From contig NW_027417689.1 of assembly GCF_009905375.1 (NCBI RefSeq), forward strand, positions 1-64,000: a DNA stretch of 64,000 nucleotides, given 5' to 3'. This stretch comes from Apium graveolens (Eukaryota; Streptophyta; Magnoliopsida; Apiales; Apiaceae). This document shows positions 34,407-48,500 of the stretch, piece after piece. Positions within the stretch are counted from its first letter, which is position 1. Each line of letters starts with the position of its first letter. Made by a program: the position numbers and the translations under genes. The notes under the pieces were generated by a model. It saw only the letters and a list, made by a program, of their open reading frames with translations, ran no database searches and was not told where the DNA came from.

Positions 34407-34976
34407 ATGTATATATCAGTTATTGTAGGGAGCAAACCTTTGTATAACCCTATTGAAGATAGATTTCTTGCATGCTTTTAGTGTGAGAATCAAGAGAACA
34501 TCAGTTTTATTGTAGAACTGCTAACATGTTTACAGAATATTACAACAGAGTATAGAGGATAGATGTATTAATATAATGTGTGTGCGGGTTCACTTGTTCT
34601 CTTGCATAACAACATAACACACATGATATCCTTGTAATTTTCTCTGTGATATCCTTGTAATCATTCTGCAACTTTAAAACAACATAACACATAGGATATT
34701 AGTGTTGGAGAGCACCGCTACTAGCATAAACATATACATTAAAAAATCCTGTACTTACTAATAGACAGTAGTGAAATAGCACATTTACTATACAACACAA
34801 GAAAGAAGATTAAGTGATGCAGTTCATGATTAAGCAATGCAGTTCCCCTAGCATATTCCTTCTAACATATATTCCTTCTAGCATATTCCCTCTGCATTTC
34901 AGTTCACAAATACCACATCGCCTTTTCAAATAAACCTTTTATACAAACTTAGAAAGTATTTAAGAGTATAAGATCT
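34407..34976. other. Intergenic DNA, nothing recognised
   Basis: Here lies AT-rich sequence with a short direct repeat (TGATATCCTTGTAAT at about 34623 and 34650) and repeated GCATATTCC elements near 34850-34890. No coding segment resembling the N-terminus of PSMD9 was seen. The last five bases, GATCT, may be a target duplication of element E. Confidence 0.5.
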
Positions 34977-35273
34977 TGTTCGGATTTTAGACCAACCGGT
35001 TACTTCTGTTGAGTATACAACAACGAAAGTAAAACCCAAAGTGATTAAAACAAGAACAAGAAAAATAAACGACAATCACATAGGACAAAGATTTACGTGG
35101 TTCAGAAATTCCTACTCCACAAGCCGCACTGATTTTGTATTGACCTCTCACAATTTGTTGTGTTATAATTTTACAATTACATGAGTATTTATAAGAGAAA
35201 AAACTAGGCCTAAATCAAAATTATAGTCCAAATCTGAAAAGTAGACTAATCCATAAACTCCACAAACCCAACA
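34977..35273 (-). repeat. 3' LTR of element E (297 bp)
   Basis: It starts TGTTCGGATTTTAGACC and ends CCACAAACCCAACA, with TGTT/AACA ends. The polypurine tract follows (ATCTCCCACTTGG, i.e. CCAAGTGGGAGAT on the minus strand). Short LTRs of this size are normal for TNT1/Tork-type elements. The left end is inferred from the TG and its inverted match. Confidence 0.75.
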
Positions 35274-35382
35274 ATCTCCCACTTGGAGTCTGGCCAATCT
35301 TCACTTCACTCTTGTAAGTCTAGTAAAATTAATTCTTCAATCAATAACTCTAACTAGTGCAATGCTTTCTCATCAATCAATT

Positions 35383-36654
35383 CTAAAGGCCATTTGAAGC
35401 TACGCAAAGCTTCAACTTTTCATTCGTAACCACCTTAGTCAACATATATGCAGGATTCTTTGAACCAAGGATTTTCTTCAAGGACAAAGTACCATTGCTT
35501 ATCAACTCTCTTGTAAAGTGATATCTCAGCTGGATATGCTTCATCCTAGCATGAAACACAGGATTCTTCGCAAGATGAATAGCACTCTGACTGTCGCTAT
35601 ACAAAGCACTGTCTGCCTATTTCTTGCCCAACTCCTCAAGAAAATTCTTTAACCAAATCATCTCCTTGCTAGCTTCAGAGATAGCCATATATTCTGCTTA
35701 TGTGGTTGAAAGATCAACACTCTTTTGAAGTCGAGACATCCAACTAACTGCGGTGCCACCCAAAGTGAAAATATAACCCGTTGTACTTTCTCTTATATCC
35801 AAACATCCACCCAAATCTGCATCAGAGAACCCTTCCAAGATAACATCTTTCTTGCTGAAAATGCAAACTTAGATGTGCCTTTCAAGTAGCATAACAACCA
35901 CTTGACTGCTTCCCAATGCTCTCTTCCTAAATTAGACATAAATCTGCTAACAACTTCCACTACATGAGCAATGTCTGGACTTGTACACACTATAACATAC
36001 ATTAAACTGCCAACTGTAGATGCATAAGGAACTTTAGCCATATCTTTCTTGCCTTCATCCGTTTTAGGTGATTGCTTCTTTGTGAGATTAAAGTGACTCG
36101 CCAACGGTGTACTTCTGGTCTTCGCATTTTGGACACTGAATTTCTGCAATAATTTCTCAACACACTTCTCTTGGAGATAATTTTAGAGTACCTTCAGCTC
36201 TATTCCTTATGATGCTCATACCAAGTATTTGTTTTGCTGTACCCATATCCTTCATCTCAAACTCCTCAGACATCTGTCGCTTTAACCTGTTGATTTCCCT
36301 CATGTTTGATCCTGCTATCAACATGTCATCAACATACAACAACAATATAATATAAGATGAATCAAATTGTTTAAAGTAACAACAATGATCCATAACACTC
36401 CTCGTGTTTCCATTCTTCATCATAAAGCTGTCAAACTTCAAGTACCATTATCTTGCTGCTTGCTTTAAACCATACAAGCTTTTTATAAGCTTGCAAACAA
36501 GATTTTCTTTCCTAGCTACCTGAAATCCCTCTGGCTGAACCATGTAGATGTCTTCCTTAAGATCACCATGTAAGAACGCAGTCTTAACATCTAGTTGCTC
36601 TAGATGTAACTCCTCTACAGCCACAATACTTAGCACAATTCTAACTGTAGTCAT
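35383..36654 (-). pseudogene. Element E: RT and RNase H remnants
   Basis: Frames in pol order are: 36654-36448 with LDVKTAFLHGDLKEDIYMVQ and LYGLKQAAR; 36441-36157 with the catalytic YVDDMLIAGSN; 36149-35793 with the connection motif TSPDIAHVVEVVSRFMSN; and 35604-35383 with the RNase H end, MYSDSQSAIHLAKNPVFHAR and the terminal MLTKVV. Each block is separated from the next by a stop or frameshift. The RT catalytic aspartates are present but the enzyme cannot be made whole. Confidence 0.85.
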
Positions 36655-36735
36655 CTTAAAAATGAGAGAAAATATATCGGTATAGTCAATACCCTTTTTC
36701 TGTTGATATTCCTTAACTACTAACCTTGCCTTGTA

Positions 36736-38022
36736 TCACTTGCTGCCATCATGTTCTTCTTTGATCCTGAACACCCGCTTATTATGTAAAGCCTTCTTTC
36801 CTGCTGGTAACTCTGTTAAAGACCAAGTCTCATTCTTCTCAAGAGAACTCATCTCCTCATCCATGGTTGATTTCCACTGAACTGAATCATCCACTTGTAC
36901 TGCCTCTAAATAACACTGGGGCTCCCCGTCCTCAGTCAATAACATATAATATGCTGAAGGAGAATATCTTTGTGGTGGCCTCATACTTCTGCTAGATTTT
37001 CTTACCTCATTCTGTGGAGTTACTGGAACCCTGTCATCAATATTCTCCGAACTCCCACTATTTCCTATAAGATCTGTTTCTGTAATATCTTCAAGTACTG
37101 CTTTCTCTTTCTCAGGTTGTTCCTTTGTAAACTCAGAATCGACTACAAGCTTATCATTATACATTGCATTCTCATTAAAAGTAACATCTCTACTTTTAAC
37201 GACCTTATTAGTCAGTTCATCCCAGAAATGGTAACCTATATCATCTGAGCCATAACCAATGAAGATACACTTCTTTGCTTTCAGATCAAACTTGTCCCTG
37301 TCGGAATCTTTAACACGCACATAAGAAACACAACAAAAAACTTGCAAGTGTGAAAGATTTACCTCTTTTTCCTGCCACTCTTCTTCAGGAATCTTGAACC
37401 CCAAAGGACTTAAAGGTCCTTTATTTATGAGATACGCTGCTGTGCTGACTGCATCTTCCCAAAACATCTTTGGCAACCCTGCATATAATCTCATACTCTT
37501 GTCCCTCTCATTCAAGGTTCTATTCATGCGCTCTGCAACACCATTCTTCTGTGGTGTCTCTGGAATAGTTTTAATCATTCTAATATCAAATTCCACGCAA
37601 TAACTTTTAAACTCATCACTACTATATTCACCTCCATTATCTGATATCAAACTCTTCACTTTTAAACCGATCTGATTTTCAACTTCAGTCTTCCACTTCT
37701 TGAAAGTAGAAAACACATCTGATTTATTCTTTAAAAAATAAACCCATACCTTTCTAGTGGAATCATCAATGAAAGTGACATATTAGCGAGATCCACCCAA
37801 CGATGCAACTGTTGTTGGACCATATACATCTGTATGAACTAACTCTAACTTCTTAGCCTTGGGGGTCCTCCCTGATTTTGCATAAGTAATACAATTCTGC
37901 TTTCCAAGAACACATGGCTCACATAATCCAACTTCCACATTCTTCAACTCTGGAATCTTCCCCTTTGAAGTTAACAACTTCATACCATTTTCACTCATAT
38001 GACCAAGCCTTTGGTGCCACAA
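36736..38022 (-). pseudogene. Element E: integrase remnant
   Basis: The 38022-37783 frame holds the zinc finger (WHQRLGHMSENG with two His, CEPCVLGK with two Cys) and the first catalytic Asp (VHTDVYGP). After a break, the 37716-36736 frame has D26 (SDNGGEY) and E62 (NGVAERMNRTL), 35 residues between them, then the C-terminal region (CIFIGYGSDDIGYHFW) and the linker to RT. All three catalytic acids survive, but the protein is split between D1 and D2. Confidence 0.85.
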
Positions 38023-38142
38023 AGTTGAAGACTCAATCTCATCAGCAACTGCATTTGCTTCATAGCTAGATTGTTCAACAATGTATAAAGTCCCATTTTT
38101 CTCTCCACGAGCATTAACTAGATTCCCCTTTATAACCTTCTA

Positions 38143-38580
38143 CTATCCGTCTCCGAAAGTAACTCGATACCCTTCCTTATCTAATTGACCCACATATAAC
38201 ATCATCTTCTTCAGTCCAGGAATGTACCTTACATCTTTCAACGTCCAGCTAGTTCCCAAAGAGGTTCTGAGATTAATATCTCCCATTCCCGCAATATCCA
38301 AAGTCTCATCATCAGCAAGACGAACTTTACCAAAATTTCCAACTCTAAAATTTAACATTAAATCCTTGCAAGGGGTAGCATGGATTGATGCACCAGAATC
38401 CATGACCCATGATTCAACCGAACATTCAACACAACAAATCAAACCATCGTCATCCACCACTTCTTCAACTACGTTAGCTGAATTATCCTCTTTACTCTTT
38501 CCTTTAGGATCCGTGAGAGACGTGCACTGATTCCTAAAGTGACCCTTATTCTGACAATTCCAACAAACAATATCCTTGTG
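38143..38580 (-). pseudogene. Element E: CCHC knuckle and protease
   Basis: Read on the minus strand, 38576-38524 gives KDIVCWNCQNKGHFRNQC, an intact nucleocapsid-type knuckle. The 38460-38143 frame has the protease active site D-S-G (SWVMDSGASIHATP) and VRLADDETLDIAGMGDINL. Upstream gag sequence stops at about 38630 after an Arg/Ser/Lys-rich stretch, marking the truncation point. Confidence 0.85.
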
Positions 38581-38640
38581 ATCTTTGGATTATCTTCTCT
38601 TCTGTGACTTTGATCTGCTACGCCCCTTATTCAGTAGGAC

Positions 38641-38999
38641 TTGAATTTATAAACAACTCTTACCTTATAATTTGTAGTTTAATATTATAGTGATCCAATT
38701 ATCTTTATATAGTTTTCTGGTTTCATGTGTTAACATTGCCGATCAATATAAGTAATACATTTTGATATTACTAATGTTTATTTTCCTAATGTTGATTAAA
38801 CTTACATACATAAAACAAAACACTTTTGTAAAGAAGAATTAAAATTTATTATTAGTTACTCAGCTCCCAGACCATCACGCTCCATTGAACATATAGATTA
38901 AAACAATAGAACCGGATGCAAGGAAAGACTGGGGTGTAACTTGTAAGCGACCGAGTAAGCCCCATTTTTTCCGACTTTTCCTTTATAAATAGATTCTGA

Positions 39000-39040
<41 letters not shown>

Positions 39041-41476
39041 AAGAATTTGGATTTGTTCCTTAAAAATAATATATGATACACGAAATTAATAATAACGATT
39101 ACTAATCTATTTTGTCGAGTATTACAACAAAAGTTTCAGCCTAGCATTGTAAATGATATATATATATATATATCTGTTTATATATCATTGTAATCATGGT
39201 ATGGAGAATTATACGAATATACTTATATCTGTATCCAATGTTATAAGATTCAAAAACATATAGTATTCACTTTAATCAGATACATATTATATTTGTTTTT
39301 TCTCGGATACGAATGCAGATATTTTGAACTGATATCAGAATTTTTGGATTTTGTTGACAGACTTACCGTATTGACGATTATTTGAAATAATATTTTTTCC
39401 CGTTCAGAAAAAATAAAACTGCGAACGTCATACTAATTTTATTTGTCTTTCAATCTAATTTTTTTATCTTTAAAATATTAAAAATGATACTTTTATATAT
39501 GTAAATATTATTTTTACAATTATATAATTTTTTTTATATATATACATTAATGAATACACACACATAAATATTATAAACTAATTGAGTAAGTTTTGAATTA
39601 TATATAGTTAATAATTATATACATATATTTTATTTAAATATTATATATATATATTAATGAATATACTGACATAAACACTATAAGCTAAATAAATAAATTT
39701 TGAATTATATATAATTATATGATTATATACATATATTTTATTTAATTATAATATATATTTAATTTTGACCCGGATTCAGATACGAATAATATATGTATTA
39801 TTTCGAATACGGATAATATTTATTTTTTCTCGGATATGAATGCCGATATTTCAGATAAATATCAGGTTTCTCTAATATTTTTGACAACCTTGGTTATGGT
39901 TCGGACTCCCAGTACTGAAAAATAAAACATTTAATAAAAACTGGGAGACACTTTTAAATACAGGTAGTATTTATTTTTTCTTAAATATAAATGCAGATAT
40001 TTCAGGTGGGTCAGATTTTCGTAATTTTTTTAAAAGTCCTGATCACGTTCCGACTCTCAGGAAAAGAGCCACAAAATATCTAATAAGAATGAGGAGACAG
40101 TCAAGTCTTTTACTTAATTATCACTTTGGAATGTTGACTCTTACTTCCAACTCCTAGGAGGCATTAATCACGTTATTTTAGTTATGGTTGAAAGTTTTTT
40201 CAAACAATACTAAATACAAGGAAAACGAATTATTTTGTCTCACATTGATATCTATTTTACATGTTGGTATAAACATAAAATACATTATCCTAATTATCAC
40301 CATTAAGGATATAAATGTTTGATATGATATTATTTGAGATTAATGATCCATATTAACAACGAAAAAGTAACATATTAACAGAGGAATATGGTTAACAAAG
40401 ATTTGAGATTCCCAGCCGAAATCAATATTTGCAGCGCTGGTCGGTGATGGAAAAAAGCACCGGATTGCATTGATTTGTGATTAAAAGATGGTTGAGATGG
40501 CTAGGATTTATATTTATCTTCTCAGAGTTCTCAAACACGTACCCTCAGAATGTGCATGCGTACCTCCTTTATCGGAGTTTGTTGATTTGTACTTAAGAAA
40601 CGACTGAGATTACTAGAGTTTATGTTTGTCTTCTCAGAACTCTCAAATACGTACCTTCACCATGTGCCTACATACCTCCTTTTATAGAGGATCAAGCCAG
40701 ACGTAATTCTTGGGGAACAAGAAATCTAGATGGACTTGGCTTCTCATTCCATGGCCCAATAGAAGTTATCGAACCAACTTCCTATTATAACTCGTAAATT
40801 GATTTGTTTTAGGAGTGCCCAGCTATGTTGCTAGTCAAAAAAGTCCAAGGCTCGGTTACGGCTTTGGAATTTCAAGAATAAGGAAACTCCCCAATAGGTG
40901 GATATCCCATCTATTACCGTTGTATTCGTCGATCGTAACCGCATGTATAACCATGACTTGCCGAAAATTTTTAAGTGCATTCTTGCCCCCTGATGAGGAT
41001 ATTTTTATCAAACTAAAGGACAAGTGACCCCAAGCGTATAAGTGCAAAGTGCGAGATAACCCCAAAGTCTCCTGACGAGGACAACCTGTCAAATGCAAAG
41101 ACAGGGCTCCCAAAGCACATAGTAAATGTTAACATTGTTCCCCTACACTGACAACTCGCAAGACTACAAAATGACACCTTCAATAAGTTTTTTGGGAAGA
41201 CGGACTCCCAGACACCCTTTTTACTACACAGGGCGCACCCTGATAGGGGTTGGAAGTTCTTCCGTGTGCCTAGGCCGAGAGCTCCTTCAGGGCTCCTCTT
41301 TTTCACTTGTGTAATCCTTATATTTTATTCACTTCCCATTTTGGTTGTGAGAGCAATCTCCATATTAATTTATTATAGATATCCATTTCACATTGCGGAG
41401 AGGCCACCCCGCGTGACTATATAGTACGGGGTGCTCCCTAAGGGATTCATGGACGCTTTTCCTAGCTCGGACAATT
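38641..41476. other. AT-rich intergenic DNA with local duplications, no gene
   Basis: Contents seen are: a TA microsatellite (39005-39037); a diverged tandem pair with period about 110 bp (about 39541-39752, landmark GAATTATATATA...ATACATATATTTTATTTAA); repeated CGGATACGAATGCAGATATTT blocks at about 39300, 39825 and 39990; and a tandem pair with period about 112 bp (40471-40690, landmark TTCTCAGAGTTCTCAAACACGTACC). The stretch 40.8-41.47 kb has GGGCGCACCC and GGGGTGCTCCC motifs also seen in RepX and may belong to it. No protein similarity was recognised. Confidence 0.6.
39005..39037. repeat. TA microsatellite
   Basis: About 16 consecutive TA dinucleotides. A shorter TA run lies near 39155-39172. 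Confidence 0.95.
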
Positions 41477-41748
41477 CCTTTCTTCTTGATAGCTTTATTC
41501 TTTATCCCTAAGATTCAAAATACCTTTTGTGGACTCCTTCATCAAATTACTTATTTTTTGTCGGTATCTTTTGCTATAGCGATCGTCGAAGCATCGTCGT
41601 CATAGCGACCGTCGAACGCCTCCTTTACAATTATTGTTCTAAGCTTCCTGTGATGACCCATCAGAAACCTTTATGTTAAACTCCATCAATATTCGTCGTA
41701 ATTTCTCATCGTTGATAGTCATCGTAAACGACCGTAATATAAAGTTAG

Positions 41749-44700
41749 TTTGACGCCCTCCAAATCCGAGGTCTAGATTTGGGGGTCACTATATACTAAA
41801 TCACAATATAATAGTCACAGCGGAATAAAGTATTAAATATGACACCTTGCATGCAACTGGATCAATCACATGTTATAGTATGAAACATGTACTAAAACAA
41901 ACCAAGTGTTATTACAAACCGTAAGTCTAATTAGTTTTACAACTTATTCAATTTTTATTACAAACCTCTAGACTATTCAAGCGTCCCAAACTGACTACCT
42001 GGAAAACACACCAAACTATCTACAAGCACTCGAATTCTGATCAAACTTGGATCTCAAGCCTGCTCTGGCTTAGCAGAAAGATTAAAATAATAAACAAGTG
42101 TGAGTGAAGAGATGCTCAACAAGCAGTATATAGTTTATAAGTGAACAACAATAACAATATCTGAGTAAAACCAGAAGCTGATATAAACTTTAACGTTTAA
42201 GCGACATTTTAACAAAACACATTTTGCACTATGCTGTTCCTGATGATCAGTCATAAAACAGCACCGGTATCCCGCAGTCATACCGTAAATGTAGGTATTG
42301 ATATCCCGCAACCATACTGTACTTATTGGATATCCATGAAAAGGCATATACTCGCCTTGCAAGATATTACACTTTCGTATAATAGCCCACGTTGGACCGA
42401 TGCCTCGGTCTCTTACGCTAACCAATAACCAATTCACAAAATTATTTTGATTAAAGGAGTCGTATCAATTACATCCTTATCCAATCAACTCCCCATTTTA
42501 CATGGTCCGGAGTTATCTCAACAACTAATGGCGAAATAACTAGAACAATTAGTTTCGCTAATCTCAACTCAAAGTTTCACTGTATAGAGTATATCTGGAT
42601 AATATAGTTATTCACTATCTATCGAATCAAAAGATTGGTTCTAGCAGAATGATTGCTAGAATAAAAGAATTTCAATAAACATATGAGTATTGATATTCGA
42701 TGCGCTATCAGAGTATTTATAAATAGTTCTCATATTTTGAATATGTAAACAATAAGCTATTCTGCATTTAGAATTGGGGAGAATACTTGCCTGGTATGCT
42801 CAATAACTTCTTACTATAACTCTGGCTTGTATCTGCTAGCTACTATCTCCGTCTAACACTTGAATGCACTCCTTGCTATTTGATTCTATAAATAAAAGGG
42901 CTATCTTAATTGACATAACCAAACTCAATCGACGTAACTATACGTCTTGAGTCTACCCAATCGGTTGTAACTAATCATGGCATTTTAAAACTGTAAACCA
43001 AATATCATGCATATCACATAGCACGTAATCATGGTATTCATATAATACGTAACCACATATAATACGTAACCACATATTTCATGTAACACATAAGTCAAAT
43101 CGTTAAAAGATATGTTTCAGAACGTTCAGAATTGAAATCAGGTTAATAACAGCATTTATCGATTAGATACTGAATCAGACTGATACACAATTCAATGACA
43201 TTTCATTACAAAAAAAATTAGGACTTGAAAGTATTTTTATTGGAAGCGTAATGTTTTTCTGAGTCTGTACGCGTTTGTTTCGTATTAAACGGACGAACGG
43301 TTTATTTATTATGATTAAAATAAGATTAAATCAATTAATAATAATTATTAATTGATTTTTAAATACCTAAATATATTTTAAAAAACTTAAAAATAATTTT
43401 TAGGATTTATTTGGCTTGATTATGAATAATTATACTTTATTTATTTATTTAAAAGTAAAATTAATTGATTAAACAAATTAATCAAGTAATTAAACCTTAA
43501 ATAATTAATTGAAATAAATTATAAATAATTAACACAAATCTGAATATTTGAAAATAATAAAAATAAAATAATAATTTTGTTTTTTTGGGAATTTAAAATA
43601 ATTCAATTAATTATTAAATAATTAACTAAATTATTTTTGGAATTTTAAAAAAAATCTTAGAAATTAAAAATTAAATTTCTAAATTAAAAATAAAAAGAAA
43701 ATTTCAAAACCACTTTTTAGAATTGATTTTCAGAAAGAGGGGGGATCAAACCCGGGTTGGTTTTGGACCCAACCGGGTCACCAGGAACCCCGGCGGGTTG
43801 GGGAAGAACACCTCCGGAGTTCTGGGCTTTCCAGAATCCGGCCGGTGATCCACCAACTCTGGCCGAGTTCCGGTGGTTCCCCGGGAGTCAAAAAACCGGG
43901 CTTTTACGAGTTTTCTCCCCCAATACCCTTCCTGATTCTCCCCAGAAACACGATCTAGCCGACAGCAGCCGCAAACGACCCGCCGTTCGTCCTCTCCGGC
44001 GAGCTCAACCCCAACGCCGGCGAACCCCGATTTTTACCAATTTAACACAAAATTCAATGATTCTGACGCCAAAATAATCCTTATTTCACGCCTAAACTAA
44101 TCAAAATCATAGAACTACCAGTATATCAGTTCTTAAGCCATTATTTCGAAATTAAAAACACAATAAACCAAGAACTCGACTTTAGGAAAAACAGAACCAA
44201 ATTTTATGTTTTAATATACTAAATTAATCCTTGAAACCTCAGGAACATTAATCAGTAATCAAAAACACCAAACAACCATCCTGTAATCAAAACCAAATTT
44301 AAATAATAAAAAATGAAAAAATGAAATAATAGAAGAATTAACCTAGGTTAATGATGTTTGTATCACTAGCTAGAGCTTGAAAAGAGCTTCAAATCGACTA
44401 TTTGAGCGTCACAAACGGACATCAGAATCACCTTCAATCTTTGAGTTTAATTCCTACCCTCAAGAACACCCCCACTTGTTCTTGATATTCTTTTTAATTT
44501 CTGATTTTTTTATAAAAATAAATAAAATAACTAAAAACTGCAGTTATTTATATTGATCAGAAAATTATATCCCTAAATTAATTAAGGGTGTTTTTATTCC
44601 CATGATTAAGATAATTAAGCCCCAAAATTATAATTACGGGGAATAATTTTAAAAACAGTAAAATATAAAATTTGTACCAAAATTTTCCAAAAATTGCGAA

Positions 44701-45128
44701 TAATGCAAAAATTCAAAAATATTGGGTGTTTGGAATACGTAAAATTTTTTAAAAAATAAAACATGACTTTTTGTGGACTTTAATGTTCCGGTGGGGTCCC
44801 AGTCCGTTTGTTTTCGAAAAACAACAACGATACTTAAATTAACAGAAAAAGTCGAACACGCATAAAACACATTTAAATGCACATAAAAGGAGATAATACG
44901 AGTATCTAGATAAAGACGCTAATAAATACGAGTCCAAATTAAAGATCGATTTATATAATTGCATTTTAAACACACATTAATGGCTCGAAAAATTTTCTGG
45001 TCCGCACAGGAAACACAAATAACAGCTACAACACATAATATTATGACAACAATCATTTTAAACTTATAAAACATATAATATTTATTCATTTAACATATAA
45101 TATTTACATAATTTTCCCGGATATTACA
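41749..45128 (-). mobile_element. Solo LTR 1, Tekay/Del-like Gypsy family (3.4 kb)
   Basis: On the minus strand it starts TGTAATATCC and ends GGGCGTCAAA, flanked by GTTAG (41744-41748) and ATTAG (45129-45133), a target duplication with one mismatch. It shares long blocks with solo LTR 2 in inverted orientation, for example GACTGATCATCAGGAACA, GCGGGATACCGGTG and GCGTAAGAGRCCGA. There are no protein domains, PBS or internal region inside. A GC-rich island at 43740-44040 yields a spurious Pro/Arg-rich frame. The Tekay/Del label rests on LTR length and terminal sequence only. Confidence 0.7.
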
Positions 45129-45183
45129 ATTAGCCTTGTATGGGGTGCGCCCGGGGCTCCGAAGACGTGTTCTCTGGAACTCG

Positions 45184-45210
45184 TTCTTCTTCTTCTTCTT
45201 CTTCTTCTTC
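45184..45210. repeat. TTC microsatellite within RepX copy 2
   Basis: About nine TTC units. In RepX copy 1 the same place reads GTTTTTATTTTTTCTTG without expansion, so the array grew after duplication. On the minus strand it gives a run of Glu codons in a chance frame. Confidence 0.9.
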
Positions 45211-45505
45211 CTTGAAGATGTTTCGACCCATTTTTTCAAAAATCAGATGAAATACCCATAACGATTTTATGGCATAACATAACAGAAAGCTGTATGAATA
45301 TAATTTCACTAAATACATGCATTGAAATTGATCCTTCAATTTTACCGGACATGTTCAACGACACATGTTCGACGACACGTGATCCTTCAATTTTACTGGA
45401 CACATTTTTTAGATGTGCTTTGGGAAAAGGGCGAGATATCATTTCGCTTCTTGTTAAGCCCACAAAATAGGACATTTCCGCCATAGTTGGAGGAGTGAGC
45501 CCCTT

Positions 45506-48500
45506 TGTGATATCCCGTATTTTCAGAATTATTATTATTAATATTTGAACATGTTTATGTGATTTAAAGAATAAAATGGTGGATATTTTATTCCTATTTG
45601 ACGAGTTGTGTTATTAAATGGTAATGTGCTAATTGTTGATTGTTATATCGATCCTTGTTAATATCTGAAAATATTTCCTTAAATGTATTATTTTCAAAAG
45701 TTTATTTGAAAACCGATCATTTTATTGGTATCGGTAAATTGAGTTCGTTTAGTAATATTCGGGATTGGATGGATATTATGTCTGTTATGTGTTGTATGTA
45801 ATATTAATTGTGTGGAACTCAATTGTGATTGAGGATTATTTGTATTATTAATTACTGAGTCGTATCGTTTTGTTTTTGTTTTTAAAAGTGATTTTATTGA
45901 AAATTTAATTTCATAAATATTTAAATTATTTTAAAAATTATTTTTATGACTTTATAATTACAATAATTATTTTTGGGATTTTATAAAATTTAGAAATCAA
46001 TATTTCATCAATTATTTAACCCTATATAATTTTCTGATTTCATTTATTTGTAAAATCCGTATTTAATTCCAAAATTCTTCAAAAATTACGAAACTCATAT
46101 TTATTTAAGTTTGGAATATTCCGAGAATTTTAAAATTATTTTGGGAATTTTTAGGATTAATTTATCCGTGCGTTGAATCGTTTAATTGATAAAAGCGGGT
46201 ATAAATTGCGTTTCAAAAATTATTTTAAAATTTCGAAATTTATGTTTTTATAAACTTCGGGATATTTGTAACATTTTAAGACTATTTTGGTGATTTTCTG
46301 AATTTGTTTCCAGTGGAGCTCGGTTCGTTAAATCGTATACTGCGGGTATAGAGCGCAAGTCAAAAATATTTTAAAAATTATGAAAATTTTATTTTAATAG
46401 TTTTCTAATAATTCTGAGAATTTTAGAATTTGTTTGATAATTTTTCTGATTTTATTTACCGGCGCGTTTATTCGATAAGTTAAAAAATGCGGGGCAAAAC
46501 AAATTTTCAGGTATAAATAAGGATATGTTGAGAAGAAGAAGAAAAAAAAAACGTGTCAAACAGCGCCTCCACCCCACTGCCACCTACCCCCACCCGCGTT
46601 AACCCCCTGCCCCCTTTCCTTTTTACCAAAAACAGTTTCTCCCCTTTTGTCTCTCTGTCTCTCTCCCTGTTTATATACTTTTAATTTTCAAAAATTCATA
46701 TCTTCTCAACCGTTCATCCAAATTTCAATTGGTATATATATAAATGATCAGCGCTTCGATACCTACGCATAGGTATATATATTGCAAGGTTTTGAGAAGA
46801 AAAATTGCGGGGCATATTTCTGTTATATTTCCGTTTTAATTTATTTTTGGGGCGTAGAAAAAGAGTTTGGAGGCGGTGATTACTACACATGGTATCTCAG
46901 CGTGTATATGTCTATGACCATTAATTTCGGATTTTTCTGAAGATATTTTCCGGACATCAGATATTCTCTTCGGGGTGATCTGAATTTATTTTGGGTAACG
47001 ATTCCGAAATTCCGCCTTCGTACTTGTGTATATTATAGCATGTTAATGTTTATATATTTATTTCATAATTTTTAAAAATTGATGGAGAAGTCACTTTTGG
47101 TTCGAGTTTTGGTTCAGGTGGCCGTGTTATTCATTTCAGGAGTGTTTATACGCGTAAATATAAATTATTGTGTTGATTGTTGTTGGTTGAGTCGATATGA
47201 TATCGACTGGCAGTCCGAGAAATAGAGGAGGTGCTGTCCGATTTCCAAGAGAATATTATTTTAAATTATTTTCCAGGCTCAATAATTTTTATAAAATTAT
47301 TTCGAGTGTTCGAGCACTATTATTTAGTTATAAATGATTCGGAGACCTGTTTTAATTCCGAAAAATGTTCAAAAATTCATAATAAATAAACCTTTCGTCC
47401 GTTTAATACGAAACGAACGCGTATAGACTCAGAAAAATATTCCTCTTTCATTAAAAATACTTTTGAGACCCAAATCATTTTTTTCGAAAGGTTACTTATT
47501 TTACAAGTCATTCTAAGTCGATTATTGATCGATAAATCGTATTTTGAGCCAATTTCAGTTTTAAACGTAACGACTCCTGTGTTATATGAATTATGTGATA
47601 CGTGAGTTATGTGATTACGTGTTATATGAATTATGTGTGTATGTGGATCAAGAGTCCTGTGATTGTCTGTTATATTTATGTGTGGGCTATCGTATGGGTA
47701 GATGATAGGATTTTGACGCGTAGTTCGTCGAGTGATTATCGTTTAGACAATTAAAGCTATATCTTTTAATTATAGATGCGGATCATTCGAGCTGATCGGG
47801 ACAAGACGTTGGATAAAGAATAAGGTGGAATGACATTGGATATCTGGCTTCTAGCAATCGCAGGAGCAGCATATCGGTGAAGTGTTGAAAAGAAAGACGG
47901 TGATACTTTAAGACAGAATGTCAGAATAGATGCGTCATTGCGAGTGTGACTAACTGCTAAAACCCAAAGGCAAGTACCCCTGACTTCACTTATCATTCAA
48001 GTAACGTTTATTTCAAATCATATTATGCAAGTATTGTTTTCCCTATTCTCTGTTCGGAATAGATAAATGTTTTACATATCGCTGAATTAAATAATTCTGT
48101 TTATGCAAATACTCATCTGCCATTCTATATTCAAAATAGTCAAGTGATTTTACTTATCCAATTACTGGATTTATAAATGTTTTGGATTTTGAGAAAAGTG
48201 ATTTGGTTGTGAATATTCCTACCCAAGTTAATGGGGGAATAAAATTATTTCGGGTGTCGAGTATCATGACCCCTTTTCAATAAAAGGTTTTGATATTGAA
48301 TGGTTACTGATTGCGTAAGAGGCCGAAGCACCGGTCCAGCGTGAGCTATTATACAGAAGTGTAATACGGAAGTGTAATATCTTACAAGGCTTGTTATGCC
48401 ATTTCTGGCGCCCTATAGGTACCGTATGTCTTCGGGATACGGGTAGTACCTATATTAACGGTATGGCTGCGGGATACCGGTGTTGTTTCATGACTGATCA

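Larger units (their letters stand above)
34977..38640 (-). mobile_element. Element E: Tork/TNT1-like Copia element, 5'-truncated and degenerate
   Basis: A short 3' LTR (34977-35273) and polypurine tract are followed, on the minus strand in reverse order, by RNase H, RT, integrase, protease and a CCHC knuckle. The rest of gag, the leader and the 5' LTR are missing beyond about 38640. The knuckle reads CWNCQNKGHFRNQC, and the protease SWVMDSGASIHATPCKDL with LADDETLDIAGMGDINLRTS resembles TNT1/Tork pol proteins. Stops and frameshifts split pol into at least six frames, so this is an old copy. Confidence 0.88.

Noticed and set aside
43757..44077. 106-codon Pro/Arg-rich frame
   Set aside because: It is the GC-rich leader-like part of solo LTR 1; no similarity to any known protein and no conservation in solo LTR 2.
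45130..45339. Glu-run protein on the minus strand
   Set aside because: The frame exists only because of the TTC microsatellite; RepX copy 1 lacks it.
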